A stretch of DNA of 64,000 nucleotides from Mesorhizobium hawassense (GCF_003289945.1 NZ_QMBP01000004.1:1-64000), one strand, 5' to 3'. Shown: positions 1 to 8,306, counted from the first letter of the stretch. The notes: generated by a model not told the origin, from the sequence alone. Numbers and translations: made by a program.

Positions 1-204
1 GGCACGGTGCGGCTCCAGCACCCTCTTGCGATGTCCACCCATCTTGCCAGGCGCTATCGAGCCGGTCGCCTGATGGCGCTGCAATAACTTCACCGCCGTT
101 GAATTCGCAATACCGAACCGCTTGGCAGCTGACCGGCGGCTCTCGCCGCTCAAAACAGCCGCCACAACCCGCTCGCGCAGATCGTCGGAAAGAGGTCGAA
201 CCAT
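1..204 (-). CDS. IS630 family transposase, N-terminal fragment (runs off the left edge)
   Basis: Reading the minus strand from the ATG at 204 gives 68 codons without a stop up to the window edge. The protein starts MVRPLSDDLRERVVAAVLSG, followed by a helix-turn-helix (SRRSAAKRFGIANSTAVKLL) and a basic segment. This is the typical N-terminal DNA-binding region of IS630-type transposases; the DDE catalytic domain would lie further left. Known of the family: these enzymes cut and paste elements into TA dinucleotides. The open frame is too short and open-ended to appear in a simple ORF list. Whether the full gene is intact cannot be judged. Confidence 0.85.
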   Translation of the reverse strand, partial: MVRPLSDDLRERVVAAVLSGESRRSAAKRFGIANSTAVKLLQRHQATGSIAPGKMGGHRKRVLEPHRA

Positions 205-297
205 CTGATGCTGGCCTCCAATCCAGCCAGCATCTTGAATCACAAATCCAACCGAGCGGGAATCCCTTCCGATTCAATCAAGCGGTGAAACGCTCTA
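1..297 (-). mobile_element. IS630-like insertion element, 5' part only
   Basis: The window opens inside a transposase gene of the IS630 type, so only the upstream end of the element is visible. Between the transposase ATG (204) and the ornithine decarboxylase stop (295-297) lies a leader with a perfect 9-bp stem (207-215 with 226-234). The outer sequence, read on the minus strand, begins TAGAGCGTTTCACCG. That 15-mer also forms the right end of the palindromic repeat at 41471-41575. It may be the element's own terminus, placed next to a TA dinucleotide as IS630 elements prefer, or an older repeat that the element hit. The other end is outside the window, so the boundaries are inferred. Confidence 0.6.
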
Positions 298-1515
298 GTC
301 CGCCATGGTCTCCAGGCTCGCGAACCCTTGCGGCGCGTCGCCCTCGTCGAAGGGTGTCGTCACCTCGACGAATGTATCTGGGAAGAAGCCGTTGAAGCGT
401 GTCCTGAGCGACAGCGAGTAGGCCCCTATATGGCCGATCTCGATCCAGTCGCCGGTGTCGACCGTTTCCGGCAGCCAGAATGGCCTGGACAGGATGTCGA
501 CGGAATCGCAGGTCGCGCCGCAGACCTTGAACGGCACGATGGTGTTTTCGTCGCCGTTGCGCGTGCGGATTGCGGGATCGGGGATGAAGCGCGCCGGCAA
601 CGTGATCTTGCCGGTCCACGAATCCGACAGCGACGCCCAGATGCCGTCATTGATGTAGAGCCGCTTTCCCTTGCGCAGCAGCACCCGCACGATCAGCGAC
701 AGGCAACGCGCTACGATCACGCGGCCGGGTTCCGCCACCAGCGGTATCTGGTCGAACTGATACTCTTTCAGGTCGCCGGCAAGCCGCGACATCAGCTGGC
801 CGAGCGACGGCATCTCGACCAGCTTGCGGTTGGGATCGTGGCCGTATTCGGCCGGAAAGCCGCCGCCGACATCGAGCCCGGCGATATCGAAGGTCAGCCG
901 GTTGCGCACCCAGTCGGCCGAGGCCAGCGCCCGTTCATAGGTGTCGGGATCCTCGATCTGGCTGCCGACGTGGAAGCAAAGACCTACCTTGTAGCCGGTG
1001 CGGTTGAGCCGCTCGGCAAGCTCGACCGCGTTGGCCGGGCCGGCGCCGAATTTCTTCGACAGTTCGTAAGCCGCGTGGCCCTTGGTCTGGATGCGCACGA
1101 AGACGGTGATGGCGCCCGGGTCGATATCGAGCGCCCGCACGACGCGCGTCAGCTTGGTGATCTCGTCCTCATGGTCGAGCGAGATCACCCGGATGCCGTA
1201 TTTCTCGAGCGCCAGCTTGATGTCCGACTGCGCCTTGACCGGATGCATGTAGAGCATCTCGGCATCCGCCGAGACAGCACGCACGGCCGCGAACTCGCCC
1301 GGCGAAGCGACGTCGAATGTGCCGACGCCGGCTTCAACCAATGTCCTCAGCACAATCTGCTCGCCATTGGTCTTCACCGCATAAGCGGTCTTGCCGGGAA
1401 ACATGCCCATGAACTGCAAGGCATCCGCCTTCAGCACCTGCGGGCGAAAGCAGTAGACCGGATCGTCCGGACGAAGCGCCAGTGCCGCCTCGCGGGCATT
1501 TTCGAATCGCTGCAT
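295..1515 (-). CDS. Ornithine decarboxylase, fold-type III PLP enzyme
   Basis: This 406-residue enzyme probably decarboxylates L-ornithine to putrescine, the entry to polyamine synthesis. It has the alanine-racemase-like barrel followed by the C-terminal beta domain. Visible landmarks are the PLP lysine K48 (AYAVKTN), the HVGSQ strand near 182, the phosphate-binding GGG at 217-219, EPGR at 262-265, and the catalytic cysteine C336 within CGATCDS. Lysine or both substrates are possible, as some alphaproteobacterial enzymes are dual. The first ATG follows a short leader. The stop codon TAG is the first three bases of the IS/repeat end beginning TAGAGC, so the natural C-terminus may have been trimmed or changed by the insertion. 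The gene stands alone, divergent from the exporter gene. Confidence 0.88.
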   Translation of the reverse strand: MQRFENAREAALALRPDDPVYCFRPQVLKADALQFMGMFPGKTAYAVKTNGEQIVLRTLVEAGVGTFDVASPGEFAAVRAVSADAEMLYMHPVKAQSDIKLALEKYGIRVISLDHEDEITKLTRVVRALDIDPGAITVFVRIQTKGHAAYELSKKFGAGPANAVELAERLNRTGYKVGLCFHVGSQIEDPDTYERALASADWVRNRLTFDIAGLDVGGGFPAEYGHDPNRKLVEMPSLGQLMSRLAGDLKEYQFDQIPLVAEPGRVIVARCLSLIVRVLLRKGKRLYINDGIWASLSDSWTGKITLPARFIPDPAIRTRNGDENTIVPFKVCGATCDSVDILSRPFWLPETVDTGDWIEIGHIGAYSLSLRTRFNGFFPDTFVEVTTPFDEGDAPQGFASLETMAD

Positions 1516-1725
1516 TGACGAATCCTCAAGTCTGGAGCGCGCACAATTAATCCTAGCTAGCCGCCAAAGAAAACAGTTCTGTGTCTGGCCATCGCGCGCG
1601 GCCGGCGCAAGTCTTTGCCGACGCTAAACCAGCGGTCAGGATTCGGGTGGCTCTTGCTGTCGAACCCGATATCGGTTGGTGTTTGACGGGCTGAGATTGC
1701 GGTCAGCCCCCGGGAGGAACAAGAC

Positions 1726-2646
1726 ATGTCCACCATAGCCGGCGCCGCGCCGACGCGCGGACCGATGGCGCTCAGGGATTGGGCGCAGCTTCTCTTGCTC
1801 GGCGCAATCTGGGGCGGTTCGTTCTTCTTTGCCCGCATTGCCGTATCCGAGATCCATCCGCTGGCGCTGGTGCTGTTCCGCGTCGCCATCGCCGCGATCG
1901 CGCTTCAGCTCTATCTGGCGATTCGCGGTCCTTCCTTCCGTCTCGCCTTCCCGCATGCCGGCCTGTTCTTCCTGCTGGCGCTCACCAACAACGTCGTCCC
2001 CTTCTCGCTGATCTTCGCCGGCCAGACGCAACTCGGCGCCGGCGTCGCCTCGGTGCTCAACGCCACGACGCCGTTCTGGACACTGATCCTGGCCAACGCG
2101 CTCACCACCGACGAAAAGCTGTCCTGGAACAAGCTGGCCGGTATCGCGCTCGGTGTTGCCGGAACGGCGGTGATGATCGGCCCCGGCCTGCTTGCTGGGC
2201 TTGGCGGCCCGGTCTGGGCCAAGTTCGCGCTGATCGGCGCCTCGCTTTCCTACGCCGTCGCCCTGATGATCGCGCGCCGCTTCAAGGGCGTGCCCTCGCC
2301 GGTGATCGCCACCGGACAGCTGACCGCATCGACCATCATCATGATCCCTGTCGTGCTGATCGCTTACGGCCCGGCTGGGCTACTTGCCGCTTCTCCGTCG
2401 GTCTGGGCGGCCACGCTGGCGCTGGCGCTGCTTTCCACCGCCTTCGCCTACATCCTCTATTTCAATCTCGTCGCCTCGGCCGGCGCCACCAATGCCTCGC
2501 TGGTCACTTTGGTCGTGCCGGTCAGCGCGGTGCTGCTCGGCTTCCTCTTCCTCGGCGAGCGGCTGGCGGTGTTCGAGATCGGCGGCATGACGCTGATCGG
2601 ACTCGGCCTCATCACCATCGACGGACGGCTCTTCGGCAAATGGTAG
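1726..2646 (+). CDS. EamA/DMT family inner-membrane transporter
   Basis: The 306-residue protein is almost entirely hydrophobic, with about ten membrane segments arranged as two EamA halves (roughly residues 20-150 and 165-300). The first helix carries LLLGAIWGGSFFFARIAV, a hallmark of drug/metabolite exporters. Members export amino acids, nucleotides or other metabolites; the substrate cannot be read here. The ATG at 1726 is preceded by GGGAGG at a normal distance. A hairpin with a T run (2683-2701) follows closely and should end the transcript. It is divergent from ornithine decarboxylase, which does not by itself imply a shared role. Confidence 0.85.
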   Translation: MSTIAGAAPTRGPMALRDWAQLLLLGAIWGGSFFFARIAVSEIHPLALVLFRVAIAAIALQLYLAIRGPSFRLAFPHAGLFFLLALTNNVVPFSLIFAGQTQLGAGVASVLNATTPFWTLILANALTTDEKLSWNKLAGIALGVAGTAVMIGPGLLAGLGGPVWAKFALIGASLSYAVALMIARRFKGVPSPVIATGQLTASTIIMIPVVLIAYGPAGLLAASPSVWAATLALALLSTAFAYILYFNLVASAGATNASLVTLVVPVSAVLLGFLFLGERLAVFEIGGMTLIGLGLITIDGRLFGKW

Positions 2647-2682
2647 CGGTGTCATGCCACACCGCCGCCACAATTTATTCAC

Positions 2683-2701
2683 AACCGCGGAGGCGGTTTT
2701 T
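2683..2701 (+). terminator. Rho-independent terminator after the EamA gene
   Basis: The 6-bp stem AACCGC/GCGGTT closes a GGAG loop and runs directly into TTTTT, 37 bases after the transporter stop codon. Confidence 0.6.
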
Positions 2702-2839
2702 GCCGAAGAGTTTCAACGGCTAACGGTAAATTCGAAGTCGCAAATTCCACAATCATGTCGCAATGCAGCACGTTTTCCGCTTGCCTGTGGCACAAATGAC
2801 CCTAGACTCCTGTCATAGCTCTGAAAAGGAGGCTATGGC

Positions 2840-2926
2840 ATGGGACTGACGAGGCCAATCAACGCTTTGATGATTTGTGCCGCATTCGCATTCATCGGTG
2901 CCCTTATCATAGGCGTTCTTCCCTGA
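2840..2926 (+). CDS. 28-residue hydrophobic small membrane protein
   Basis: An ATG at 2840 opens a 28-codon frame ending in TGA at 2926. The peptide starts MGLTRPINALM, and the remainder (residues 11-28) is one continuous hydrophobic stretch long enough to cross the membrane, ending GVLP. AAGGAGG at 2826-2832 sits 7 bases before this ATG, an ideal ribosome binding site. A nearer upstream ATG (2835) hits a stop after four codons. A possible promoter (TTGCCT, 16 bp, TAGACT) lies at 2781-2808, and a strong hairpin terminator follows at 2978. A promoter, an ideal RBS and a terminator around a single-helix frame make it look like a real gene. Function is unknown. Confidence 0.6.
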   Translation: MGLTRPINALMICAAFAFIGALIIGVLP

Positions 2927-2977
2927 CCCGCCAAAGCCGGGAAGACCAAGCACCGAGGATAGTCCAAACAGTTCGAG

Positions 2978-3003
2978 AAGGCCGGGTTCGACCCGGCCTT
3001 TTC
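2978..3003 (+). terminator. Strong hairpin terminator between the small membrane ORF and metF
   Basis: The stem AAGGCCGGGT / ACCCGGCCTT (10 bp) with a TCG loop is followed by TT and a pyrimidine-rich stretch. It lies between the plus-strand small ORF and the converging metF gene and could serve both strands, though the T run favours the plus strand. Confidence 0.7.
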
Positions 3004-3033
3004 CTTTACAACTGACTCCCGTCGCCGCTCGCC

Positions 3034-3951
3034 TCAAGCCGCTGCCGAACCGGCCGCCTCTGCTTCATGCGAGCGGATGCCGATCATGTGGCAGACGGCG
3101 AAGACGAGGTCGGCGCGGTTCATCGTGTAGAAATGGAAGTCGCCGACGCCACGCTCGACCAAGTCGAGCACCTGCTCCGCCGCCACGGCCGAGGCCACGA
3201 GCGCATGTGTCTGCGGATCGTTCTCCAGCCCCTCGAAACGCTCGGCCAGCCATGCCGGCACCAGCGCGCCGCAGCGCGACGAGAAATTCGCGACCTGGGT
3301 GAAATTGTGCACCGGCAGGATGCCCGGCACGATCGGGATGTAGATGCCGGCGCGCCGCGCGCGCTCGACATAGCGTTCATAGAGATCGTTGTCGAAGAAG
3401 AACTGGGTGATCGCCCGCGTCGCGCCATTGTCGACCTTGCGCTTCAGCATGTCGATGTCGGTGGCGAAATCCGGACTTTCCGGATGCTTTTCCGGATAGG
3501 CCGAGACCGAGATATCGAAATCGCCGGCGCTCTTCAGCGCGCCGACCAGTTCGGCGCCGTTGGCGTAACCGTCCGGATGCGGGCGATAGATGGTCCCCAC
3601 ACCGGCCGCCGGATCGCCGCGCAGCGCCACGAAGCGCTTGACGCCCATGTCGGCGAATTCCTTGATGACGGCGTCGACCTGGTCTCGCGCCGCGTCGACG
3701 CAGGTCATATGCGCCGCTGGCGTCAGCGTCGTCTCGTTGAGGATGCGCTTGACCGTGCGCGCCGTGCGCTCGCGCGTCGAGCCGCCGGCGCCATAGGTCA
3801 CCGAGACGAATTTCGGCTTGAGCGGCTCCAGCCGGGTGACCGTGTCCCACAGCCTTGCTTCCATCTCGTCGGTCTTCGGCGGGAAGAACTCGAACGACAC
3901 CCTGACCTTGTCGCCGATGTCGGGGCGGCGGGAAAAGCGGAATTGGTTCAT
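3034..3951 (-). CDS. metF: Methylenetetrahydrofolate reductase
   Basis: MetF reduces 5,10-methylene-THF to 5-methyl-THF with a flavin cofactor, supplying the methyl group for methionine synthesis. The 305-residue length is normal for the bacterial enzyme. The N-terminal SFEFFPPK carries the catalytic glutamate (E21), followed by FVSVTYGAGGSTRERT, HMTCVDAARDQ and FVALRGDP, all typical of the TIM barrel. The ATG at 3951 overlaps the stop of the upstream regulator gene by one base (TGATG), so the two are translated together. The final few residues are an Ala-rich tail of no clear importance. Confidence is high. Confidence 0.96.
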   Translation of the reverse strand: MNQFRFSRRPDIGDKVRVSFEFFPPKTDEMEARLWDTVTRLEPLKPKFVSVTYGAGGSTRERTARTVKRILNETTLTPAAHMTCVDAARDQVDAVIKEFADMGVKRFVALRGDPAAGVGTIYRPHPDGYANGAELVGALKSAGDFDISVSAYPEKHPESPDFATDIDMLKRKVDNGATRAITQFFFDNDLYERYVERARRAGIYIPIVPGILPVHNFTQVANFSSRCGALVPAWLAERFEGLENDPQTHALVASAVAAEQVLDLVERGVGDFHFYTMNRADLVFAVCHMIGIRSHEAEAAGSAAA

Positions 3952-4958
3952 CAGGCTGTTTCCCTTACTGGCAAAGAATCGTTGGACGGGTCGGCGATCA
4001 GCAGGCGGCGGTCACGGCCGAGCCAGAGTTTGACGGTGAGCCTTGCTTCGTTGCCGCCGCGCGGCTCGAATTCCTGGCTGTCCTCGAGGTCGAGCCCGGC
4101 CTCCGCGAACCACTCCGAAATCTGGCGGTCGGAGAAACCAAGCCGCATATGCGCATGCTGGTCGCGCAGAAATTCGAGCGCGTGCGGCGCGAAGTCGACG
4201 ACGATCAGCCGGCCGGACGGGCGCAGCAGCCGCGCCGCCTCGGCGATGGCGCGGGCCGGATCGTCGAGATAGTGCAGCACCTGGTGGATGGTGACGAGGT
4301 CGAAGGCGTTGCGCTCGACCGGCGGCGAGAAGATGTCGCCCTGGCGCACCTGCGCATTGGCGACGCCGGCCTTGTCGAGATTGGCGCGCGCGACCGTCAG
4401 CATCTCGCGCGACATGTCGATGCCGACGCCGCGCCGGTAGAGCGGCGCGAAGATTTCGAGCAGCCTGCCCGTGCCGGTGCCGAGGTCGAGCATCGACTGG
4501 AACGGCCGCTTGCCGACCAGCTTGAGCAGCGCCGCTTCCACCGCGCGGTCCGGGACGTGCAGCGAGCGGATGTGATCCCAGCTCGCGGCGTTCTCGGAGA
4601 AATACTCGGCGGCGCGGTCCTGCCGCTTGCGCTTGACCGATGCCAACCTTTCCAGATCGCGCACCACCTGCGGATCGGTTTCGCTGATGCCGGAAACCAG
4701 ACGCTGCACGAAGTCGCGCGAATTGTCCGTATCGGTCAGCCTGAAAAAGGCCCAGGATCCTTCCTGGTAGCGACCGATCAGCCCGGCATCGAGCAGCAGC
4801 TTCAGATGGCGCGAGACGCGCGGCTGCGACTGCCCGAGGATCTCGGTGAGGTCGGAGACGGTAAGATCGCCGCGCGACAGCAGCACCAGAATGCGCAGCC
4901 GGCTGGATTCGGCGGCCGCCTTCAATGTATCTACCATTGTGTCGAGCGAGACATGCAT
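3951..4958 (-). CDS. sahR: SahR-type regulator: ArsR winged helix fused to a SAM-methyltransferase fold
   Basis: The 335-residue protein has an N-terminal ArsR-type winged helix (about 8-90; LGQSQPRVSRHLKLLLDAGL is the recognition region) and a C-terminal Rossmann methyltransferase domain with LDLGTGTGRLLEIF near 165. Proteins of this layout beside metF match SahR, a repressor of methionine-cycle genes that senses S-adenosylhomocysteine. That role is known for the family and inferred here from architecture and the 1-base overlap with metF. The start at 4958 (MHVSLDTM) was preferred over an in-frame opening further upstream because the latter would run into the divergent trmO gene; MVDTL at 4937 is an alternative. 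An operator-like AT-rich repeat lies just upstream. Confidence 0.8.
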   Translation of the reverse strand: MHVSLDTMVDTLKAAAESSRLRILVLLSRGDLTVSDLTEILGQSQPRVSRHLKLLLDAGLIGRYQEGSWAFFRLTDTDNSRDFVQRLVSGISETDPQVVRDLERLASVKRKRQDRAAEYFSENAASWDHIRSLHVPDRAVEAALLKLVGKRPFQSMLDLGTGTGRLLEIFAPLYRRGVGIDMSREMLTVARANLDKAGVANAQVRQGDIFSPPVERNAFDLVTIHQVLHYLDDPARAIAEAARLLRPSGRLIVVDFAPHALEFLRDQHAHMRLGFSDRQISEWFAEAGLDLEDSQEFEPRGGNEARLTVKLWLGRDRRLLIADPSNDSLPVRETA

Positions 4959-4974
4959 GAGCGGGTTCTCGTTG

Positions 4975-4997
4975 AAAGATATAAAGATATGTTTATG
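4975..4997. promoter_or_regulatory. Likely SahR operator: tandem AAAGATAT repeats
   Basis: Two head-to-tail copies of AAAGATAT (4975-4982 and 4983-4990) followed by GTTTATG form an AT-rich island in a GC-rich region, 17 bases ahead of the sahR start and in the sahR/trmO divergent gap. ArsR-type repressors commonly bind such sites and regulate themselves; the assignment is inference. Confidence 0.45.
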
Positions 4998-5098
4998 TCG
5001 ATTTTGAAACTCTGGCAAGCACCTATGTCGCTTCCGGACAAGAAAATGGCGCAGCCGTGATCCGCGCCGGGCGGGCGGCGCTCCAGAGGATGAAGAGG

Positions 5099-5605
5099 AT
5101 GTTTGAGACGCGCGAAGGTGAAACGCTTCTTGCAACCGATCCGGCGCAACTGCGGCCGGACGGCCATGTCGTCTTTGTCGGCCGCATTGTTTCGCCCTGG
5201 GCGAGCCGCGAGGAGTGCCCCAGGAACATGCGTGCCGCCCGCGAATCCGGACGGGCCGCGACCGTCCTGATCGACGAGCCGTATCGCCCGGGGCTGCGCA
5301 ACCTCGACCGCGCCAGCCACGTCGTCATCCTGTCCTGGCTCCAGCACGCGCCGCGGAATCTGATCGTGCAGAAACCGCGCCATGCGGCTGAACCGAAAGG
5401 CGTTTTCTCGCTGCGCTCCCCTGCCCGGCCGAACCCTGTCGGCCTGCATGTGGCAAAGCTCGTCGCGCTCGACATCGAGGCCGGCCGGGTCGAGATCGAC
5501 GCCATCGACGTGCTGGACGGCACGCCGGTCATCGACATCAAGCCCTATTATGCTTCGACCGATGCCTTCCCCGAAGCGACTATTGCCGGACGCGACGAGA
5601 AATGA
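5099..5605 (+). CDS. trmO: TrmO/TsaA-type tRNA methyltransferase
   Basis: TrmO methylates the N6 of threonylcarbamoyladenosine at position 37 of tRNAs, using SAM and an unusual beta-barrel fold. The protein carries family landmarks: HVVFVGRIVSPW near the start, then LDRASHVVILSWL, and the conserved FSLRSPARPNPVGLHVAKL, ending in DIKPYYASTDAF. The start is uncertain. ATG 5099 has AGAGG nine bases upstream and gives 168 residues; ATG 5090 and a GTG at 5057 are in frame. The stop overlaps the next gene by four bases (ATGA), so the two are probably an operon. It diverges from sahR. Confidence 0.82.
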   Translation: MFETREGETLLATDPAQLRPDGHVVFVGRIVSPWASREECPRNMRAARESGRAATVLIDEPYRPGLRNLDRASHVVILSWLQHAPRNLIVQKPRHAAEPKGVFSLRSPARPNPVGLHVAKLVALDIEAGRVEIDAIDVLDGTPVIDIKPYYASTDAFPEATIAGRDEK

Positions 5606-5916
5606 GCGCCCCCACCGGCCGCCGCCGCGCCATTGCCAAGGCGCTGACCGCGCTTTTGCCGCTCGCGCCCTATGCCGACATGGAAAAGATCCGCACAGAG
5701 GCCGGTTCCGTGCACATGAAGACCTTGCCTCCGACGATCGCGGTGTGGCTGGCAACCATCGCCCATATCCGCCATGCCCATACCGATTACGAAAAGCTGC
5801 TCGCCGAAGGCTACGATCGGGATTCGGCGCGTTTCTTCGTCATCGAGCAGACTAATGTGGTGCTCACCCGCTGGAGGGCGACGCGGCTGCTCGAGGAGGA
5901 CGACGAGGACGAATGA
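5602..5916 (+). CDS. DUF2293 domain protein
   Basis: This 104-residue protein matches the DUF2293 pattern: a basic N-terminus (GRRRAIAKALTALLPLAP), then VHMKTLPPTIAVWLATIAHIRHAHTDYEKLLAEG and YDRDSARFFVIEQTNVVLTRWR. It ends in a very acidic tail (EEDDEDE). Its ATG overlaps the trmO stop, implying translational coupling. In this family a role in nucleic acid binding has been guessed but none is established as far as I know. No catalytic motif is evident. Confidence 0.8.
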   Translation: MSAPTGRRRAIAKALTALLPLAPYADMEKIRTEAGSVHMKTLPPTIAVWLATIAHIRHAHTDYEKLLAEGYDRDSARFFVIEQTNVVLTRWRATRLLEEDDEDE

Positions 5917-6001
5917 GGCCAAGCAGCGCTGCCTGCGTGGCTCTACTGCATCCGCGACCGGACGCTAGCCTGCCTCGCCGGAACACTCGAGGAGGAATGA
6001 A

Positions 6002-6961
6002 ATGAGCCAGGCCGCCGCCACGCCAGCCAAGCCGTTTCCCTTTCTCTCCGGACGCCATCTCGACCCGCATGCCTATCCCGACGGCGTTGCCTTCCTCGAC
6101 GGGCAATATTTGCCGATGTCGCAGGCCAAGGTCTCGGTGCTGGACTGGGGCTTTCTGCATTCCGACGCCACCTACGACACGGTCCATGTCTGGGACGGCC
6201 GCTTCTTCCGCCTCGACCTGCATCTCGACCGCTTCTTCGGCGGGCTGGAGAAGCTGCGCATGACGACCCCGTTCGATCGCGACGGCGTTGCCGAAATCCT
6301 TCACAATTGCGTCGCGCTGTCGGGCCACCGCGCGGCTTACGTCGAGATGCTGTGCACACGCGGCGCCTCGCCGACCTTCAGCCGCGATCCGCGCCAGGCA
6401 ATCAACCGCTTCATGGCTTTCGCCGTCCCGTTCGGCTCGGTTGCCAATGCCGGGCAATTGCGCAATGGCCTGCATGTCGCGATCAGCGACAAGGTGCGCA
6501 TTCCGCCCGCCTCGATCGATCCCTCGATCAAGAACTACCATTGGCTCGATCTCGTCCGTGGCCTTTACGATGCCTATGACCGCGGCGCCGACACCGCGCT
6601 GATCCTCGACTTCAACGGCAATGTCGCCGAAGGCCCGGGCTTCAACGTCTTCTGTGTCAAGGATGGCAAGCTGTCGACGCCCGCGGTCGGCGTGCTGCCC
6701 GGCATCACGCGCCGCACCGTGTTCGACCTGTGCGCCGAGGCCGGCCTTTCGGCTTTGGCCGCCGATGTCAGCGTCGCCGCGCTCAAGGCGGCTGACGAGG
6801 TCTTCATCACCTCGACTGCTGGCGGCGTCATGCCGGTCACGACGATCGACGGCGCGCCTGTCGCCGACGGCAAGGTCGGTCCAATCACCGAGCGGCTGAT
6901 GGCGCTCTATTGGAAAAGGCATGAGGATCCGGCCTGGTCGAGCGCGGTGCGCTATCCCTGA
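6002..6961 (+). CDS. Class IV PLP aminotransferase (BCAT/DAAT/R-amine transaminase group)
   Basis: The 319-residue protein has the fold-type IV layout: VSVLDWGFLHSDATYDTV near 44-61, the PLP lysine K177 in PSIKNYHWLDLV, EGPGFNVF near 211, GVLPGITRRTV and ITSTAGGVMPVT. It transfers amino groups using PLP. Branched-chain, D-amino acid and (R)-selective amine transaminases share this pattern. Its length, the unusually long N-terminus before the first strand, and the taxonomic setting leave the (R)-amine type possible. GAGGAGG precedes the ATG. It sits alone between the trmO pair and the converging MOSC gene, so context gives no substrate. Confidence 0.8.
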   Translation: MSQAAATPAKPFPFLSGRHLDPHAYPDGVAFLDGQYLPMSQAKVSVLDWGFLHSDATYDTVHVWDGRFFRLDLHLDRFFGGLEKLRMTTPFDRDGVAEILHNCVALSGHRAAYVEMLCTRGASPTFSRDPRQAINRFMAFAVPFGSVANAGQLRNGLHVAISDKVRIPPASIDPSIKNYHWLDLVRGLYDAYDRGADTALILDFNGNVAEGPGFNVFCVKDGKLSTPAVGVLPGITRRTVFDLCAEAGLSALAADVSVAALKAADEVFITSTAGGVMPVTTIDGAPVADGKVGPITERLMALYWKRHEDPAWSSAVRYP

Positions 6962-7010
6962 TCTGCCCGGAACACTCGGCCATGCCGCCCTGCACGGCGT
7001 GGCCTCCCCC

Positions 7011-7634
7011 TCACCGATAGATCCACTGCTCCGGCACGCGCACGGAAATCTCTTCGCCGGCTCTTATGACGCCCGGCTTTTCGACCCAGGCGACAAGGCC
7101 GCGCTGCCGTTTCGCCTCCTTCGGGAAGAGCAGCGCGGTGGCGTCATGATCCGCGGCGCCGACATGCTCGGCGATCGATTTTCCTGCGAACCGACACGGC
7201 TTGTTCTGGCCGTCGACCTTGAGCGTCACCCCGCCCTTGAAGAACATCAGCGAGCCGGCCGGCAGCATCGAAAGATGCAGCACGCCTTCGACCAGAAGAT
7301 TGGCCCCGATCCATTCCGGCCTGATCTGCTCGAGCCCCATGCGTTGCGCGACGATGGCGAGCTCGTCGGCGGCGACAAGCGACAATTGCCGCTCGTTGCG
7401 CATCTCGGTGCCGCGCGGATACCAGGGCTCGCGCCCGCCGGAACGCCGCGTCGTTCCGCCATGGAAGTCGCCGGCGATGCCATCGAAGCCGAGCTGCAGC
7501 TCCTCGACCGGCCTCGTCTCGAAATGATCGTGCGGAGCGGCATAGAGCGCCGCTGCCTTTGCGGCCAGCTTGCGGCCGGGCACGATGTCAGCGGCGGATT
7601 CGGCGGTGGGAAACAGTTCCGGCATCGGTTTCAT
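7011..7634 (-). CDS. MOSC domain protein
   Basis: The MOSC fold appears through GFDGIAGDFHGGTTRRSGGREPWYPRGTEMRNERQLSLVA and the later NKPCRFAG, which holds the conserved cysteine of MOSC domains. Members bind sulfur or molybdenum cofactor and often act on N-hydroxylated or sulfur-carrying substrates. The start at 7634 (MKPMPELF) overlaps the TetR stop codon by four bases (ATGA); a longer reading would run further into that gene. The protein is 207 residues. Cotranscription with the TetR regulator suggests that it is a target of that regulator. Confidence 0.82.
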   Translation of the reverse strand: MKPMPELFPTAESAADIVPGRKLAAKAAALYAAPHDHFETRPVEELQLGFDGIAGDFHGGTTRRSGGREPWYPRGTEMRNERQLSLVAADELAIVAQRMGLEQIRPEWIGANLLVEGVLHLSMLPAGSLMFFKGGVTLKVDGQNKPCRFAGKSIAEHVGAADHDATALLFPKEAKRQRGLVAWVEKPGVIRAGEEISVRVPEQWIYR

Positions 7635-8269
7635 TCCGTGGGTCGAACCGCCTTTTGCACTTCGATCGCCCATGCGGCAAGAGCGGTCTCGGCCATGGCG
7701 CGCAGGTCATCGGCCGGAGCGCCGTCACGAGCCTGGATCGACATTCCGTTCATGACGCCAGTCAGATATTTGGCCAGCCGTTCGACCGGCAGACCCGCAG
7801 GCAGCTCGCCGGCCTGACGCGCTTTGGCCAGCCGCGCCGCGATCGCAGCTTCGGCCGCCTTGCGATAGGCCTTGAGCTCATCTGCCACGCCCTGCGCCTG
7901 CGGCGATGTCGCCAGCGCGCCGCTGATGAACAGGCAACCGCCGGGCTTGTTCGGCCGCGTATAAGCTTGTGCCGCCCCCATCAGCAATAACCGGATCGCC
8001 TCCTCGGCAGTCACCGGCGCGCCTAGCGCATCCAGCGCAAAGCCGATCTCCCTCTCGTGGTATCGCGCCAGCGCGCGGCGGAACAGAGTCTCCTTGTCGG
8101 TGAAGGCGTTGTAGATCTGCGGCGGCGTCAGGCCCATGGCCTCGCGCAGCATGGCAAGCGAGGTCGCCTCATAGCCGTGTTCCCAGAACAAGAGCATCGC
8201 CGCGTCGAGCGCTGCCTCCGGGTCGAACGCGCGCGGCCTGCCGCCGCGTGATTTTTCAAGGTCTTCCAT
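7631..8269 (-). CDS. TetR/AcrR family regulator
   Basis: The 212-residue protein has the standard TetR N-terminus: GRPRAFDPEAALDAAMLLFW, then a helix-turn-helix (TSLAMLREAMGLTPPQIYNAF) and a ligand-binding C-terminal half beginning with KETLFRRALARY. Sequences of this kind resemble regulators of detoxification enzymes. I set the start at 8269 (MEDLEKSRGG) because the upstream in-frame residues would cover the palindromic operator. It precedes the MOSC gene with a 4-base overlap and diverges from the tautomerase gene. Both units are likely repressed through the operator at 8307-8332. Confidence 0.85.
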   Translation of the reverse strand: MEDLEKSRGGRPRAFDPEAALDAAMLLFWEHGYEATSLAMLREAMGLTPPQIYNAFTDKETLFRRALARYHEREIGFALDALGAPVTAEEAIRLLLMGAAQAYTRPNKPGGCLFISGALATSPQAQGVADELKAYRKAAEAAIAARLAKARQAGELPAGLPVERLAKYLTGVMNGMSIQARDGAPADDLRAMAETALAAWAIEVQKAVRPTE

Positions 8270-8306
8270 AGTGATCGATACGAAACCGGTTGACTCATCG
8301 CCTCCT

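Noticed and set aside
99..395. 98-codon plus-strand frame at the left edge
   Set aside because: It is opposite the IS630 transposase N-terminus and the ornithine decarboxylase end; the minus-strand reading is a clear protein.
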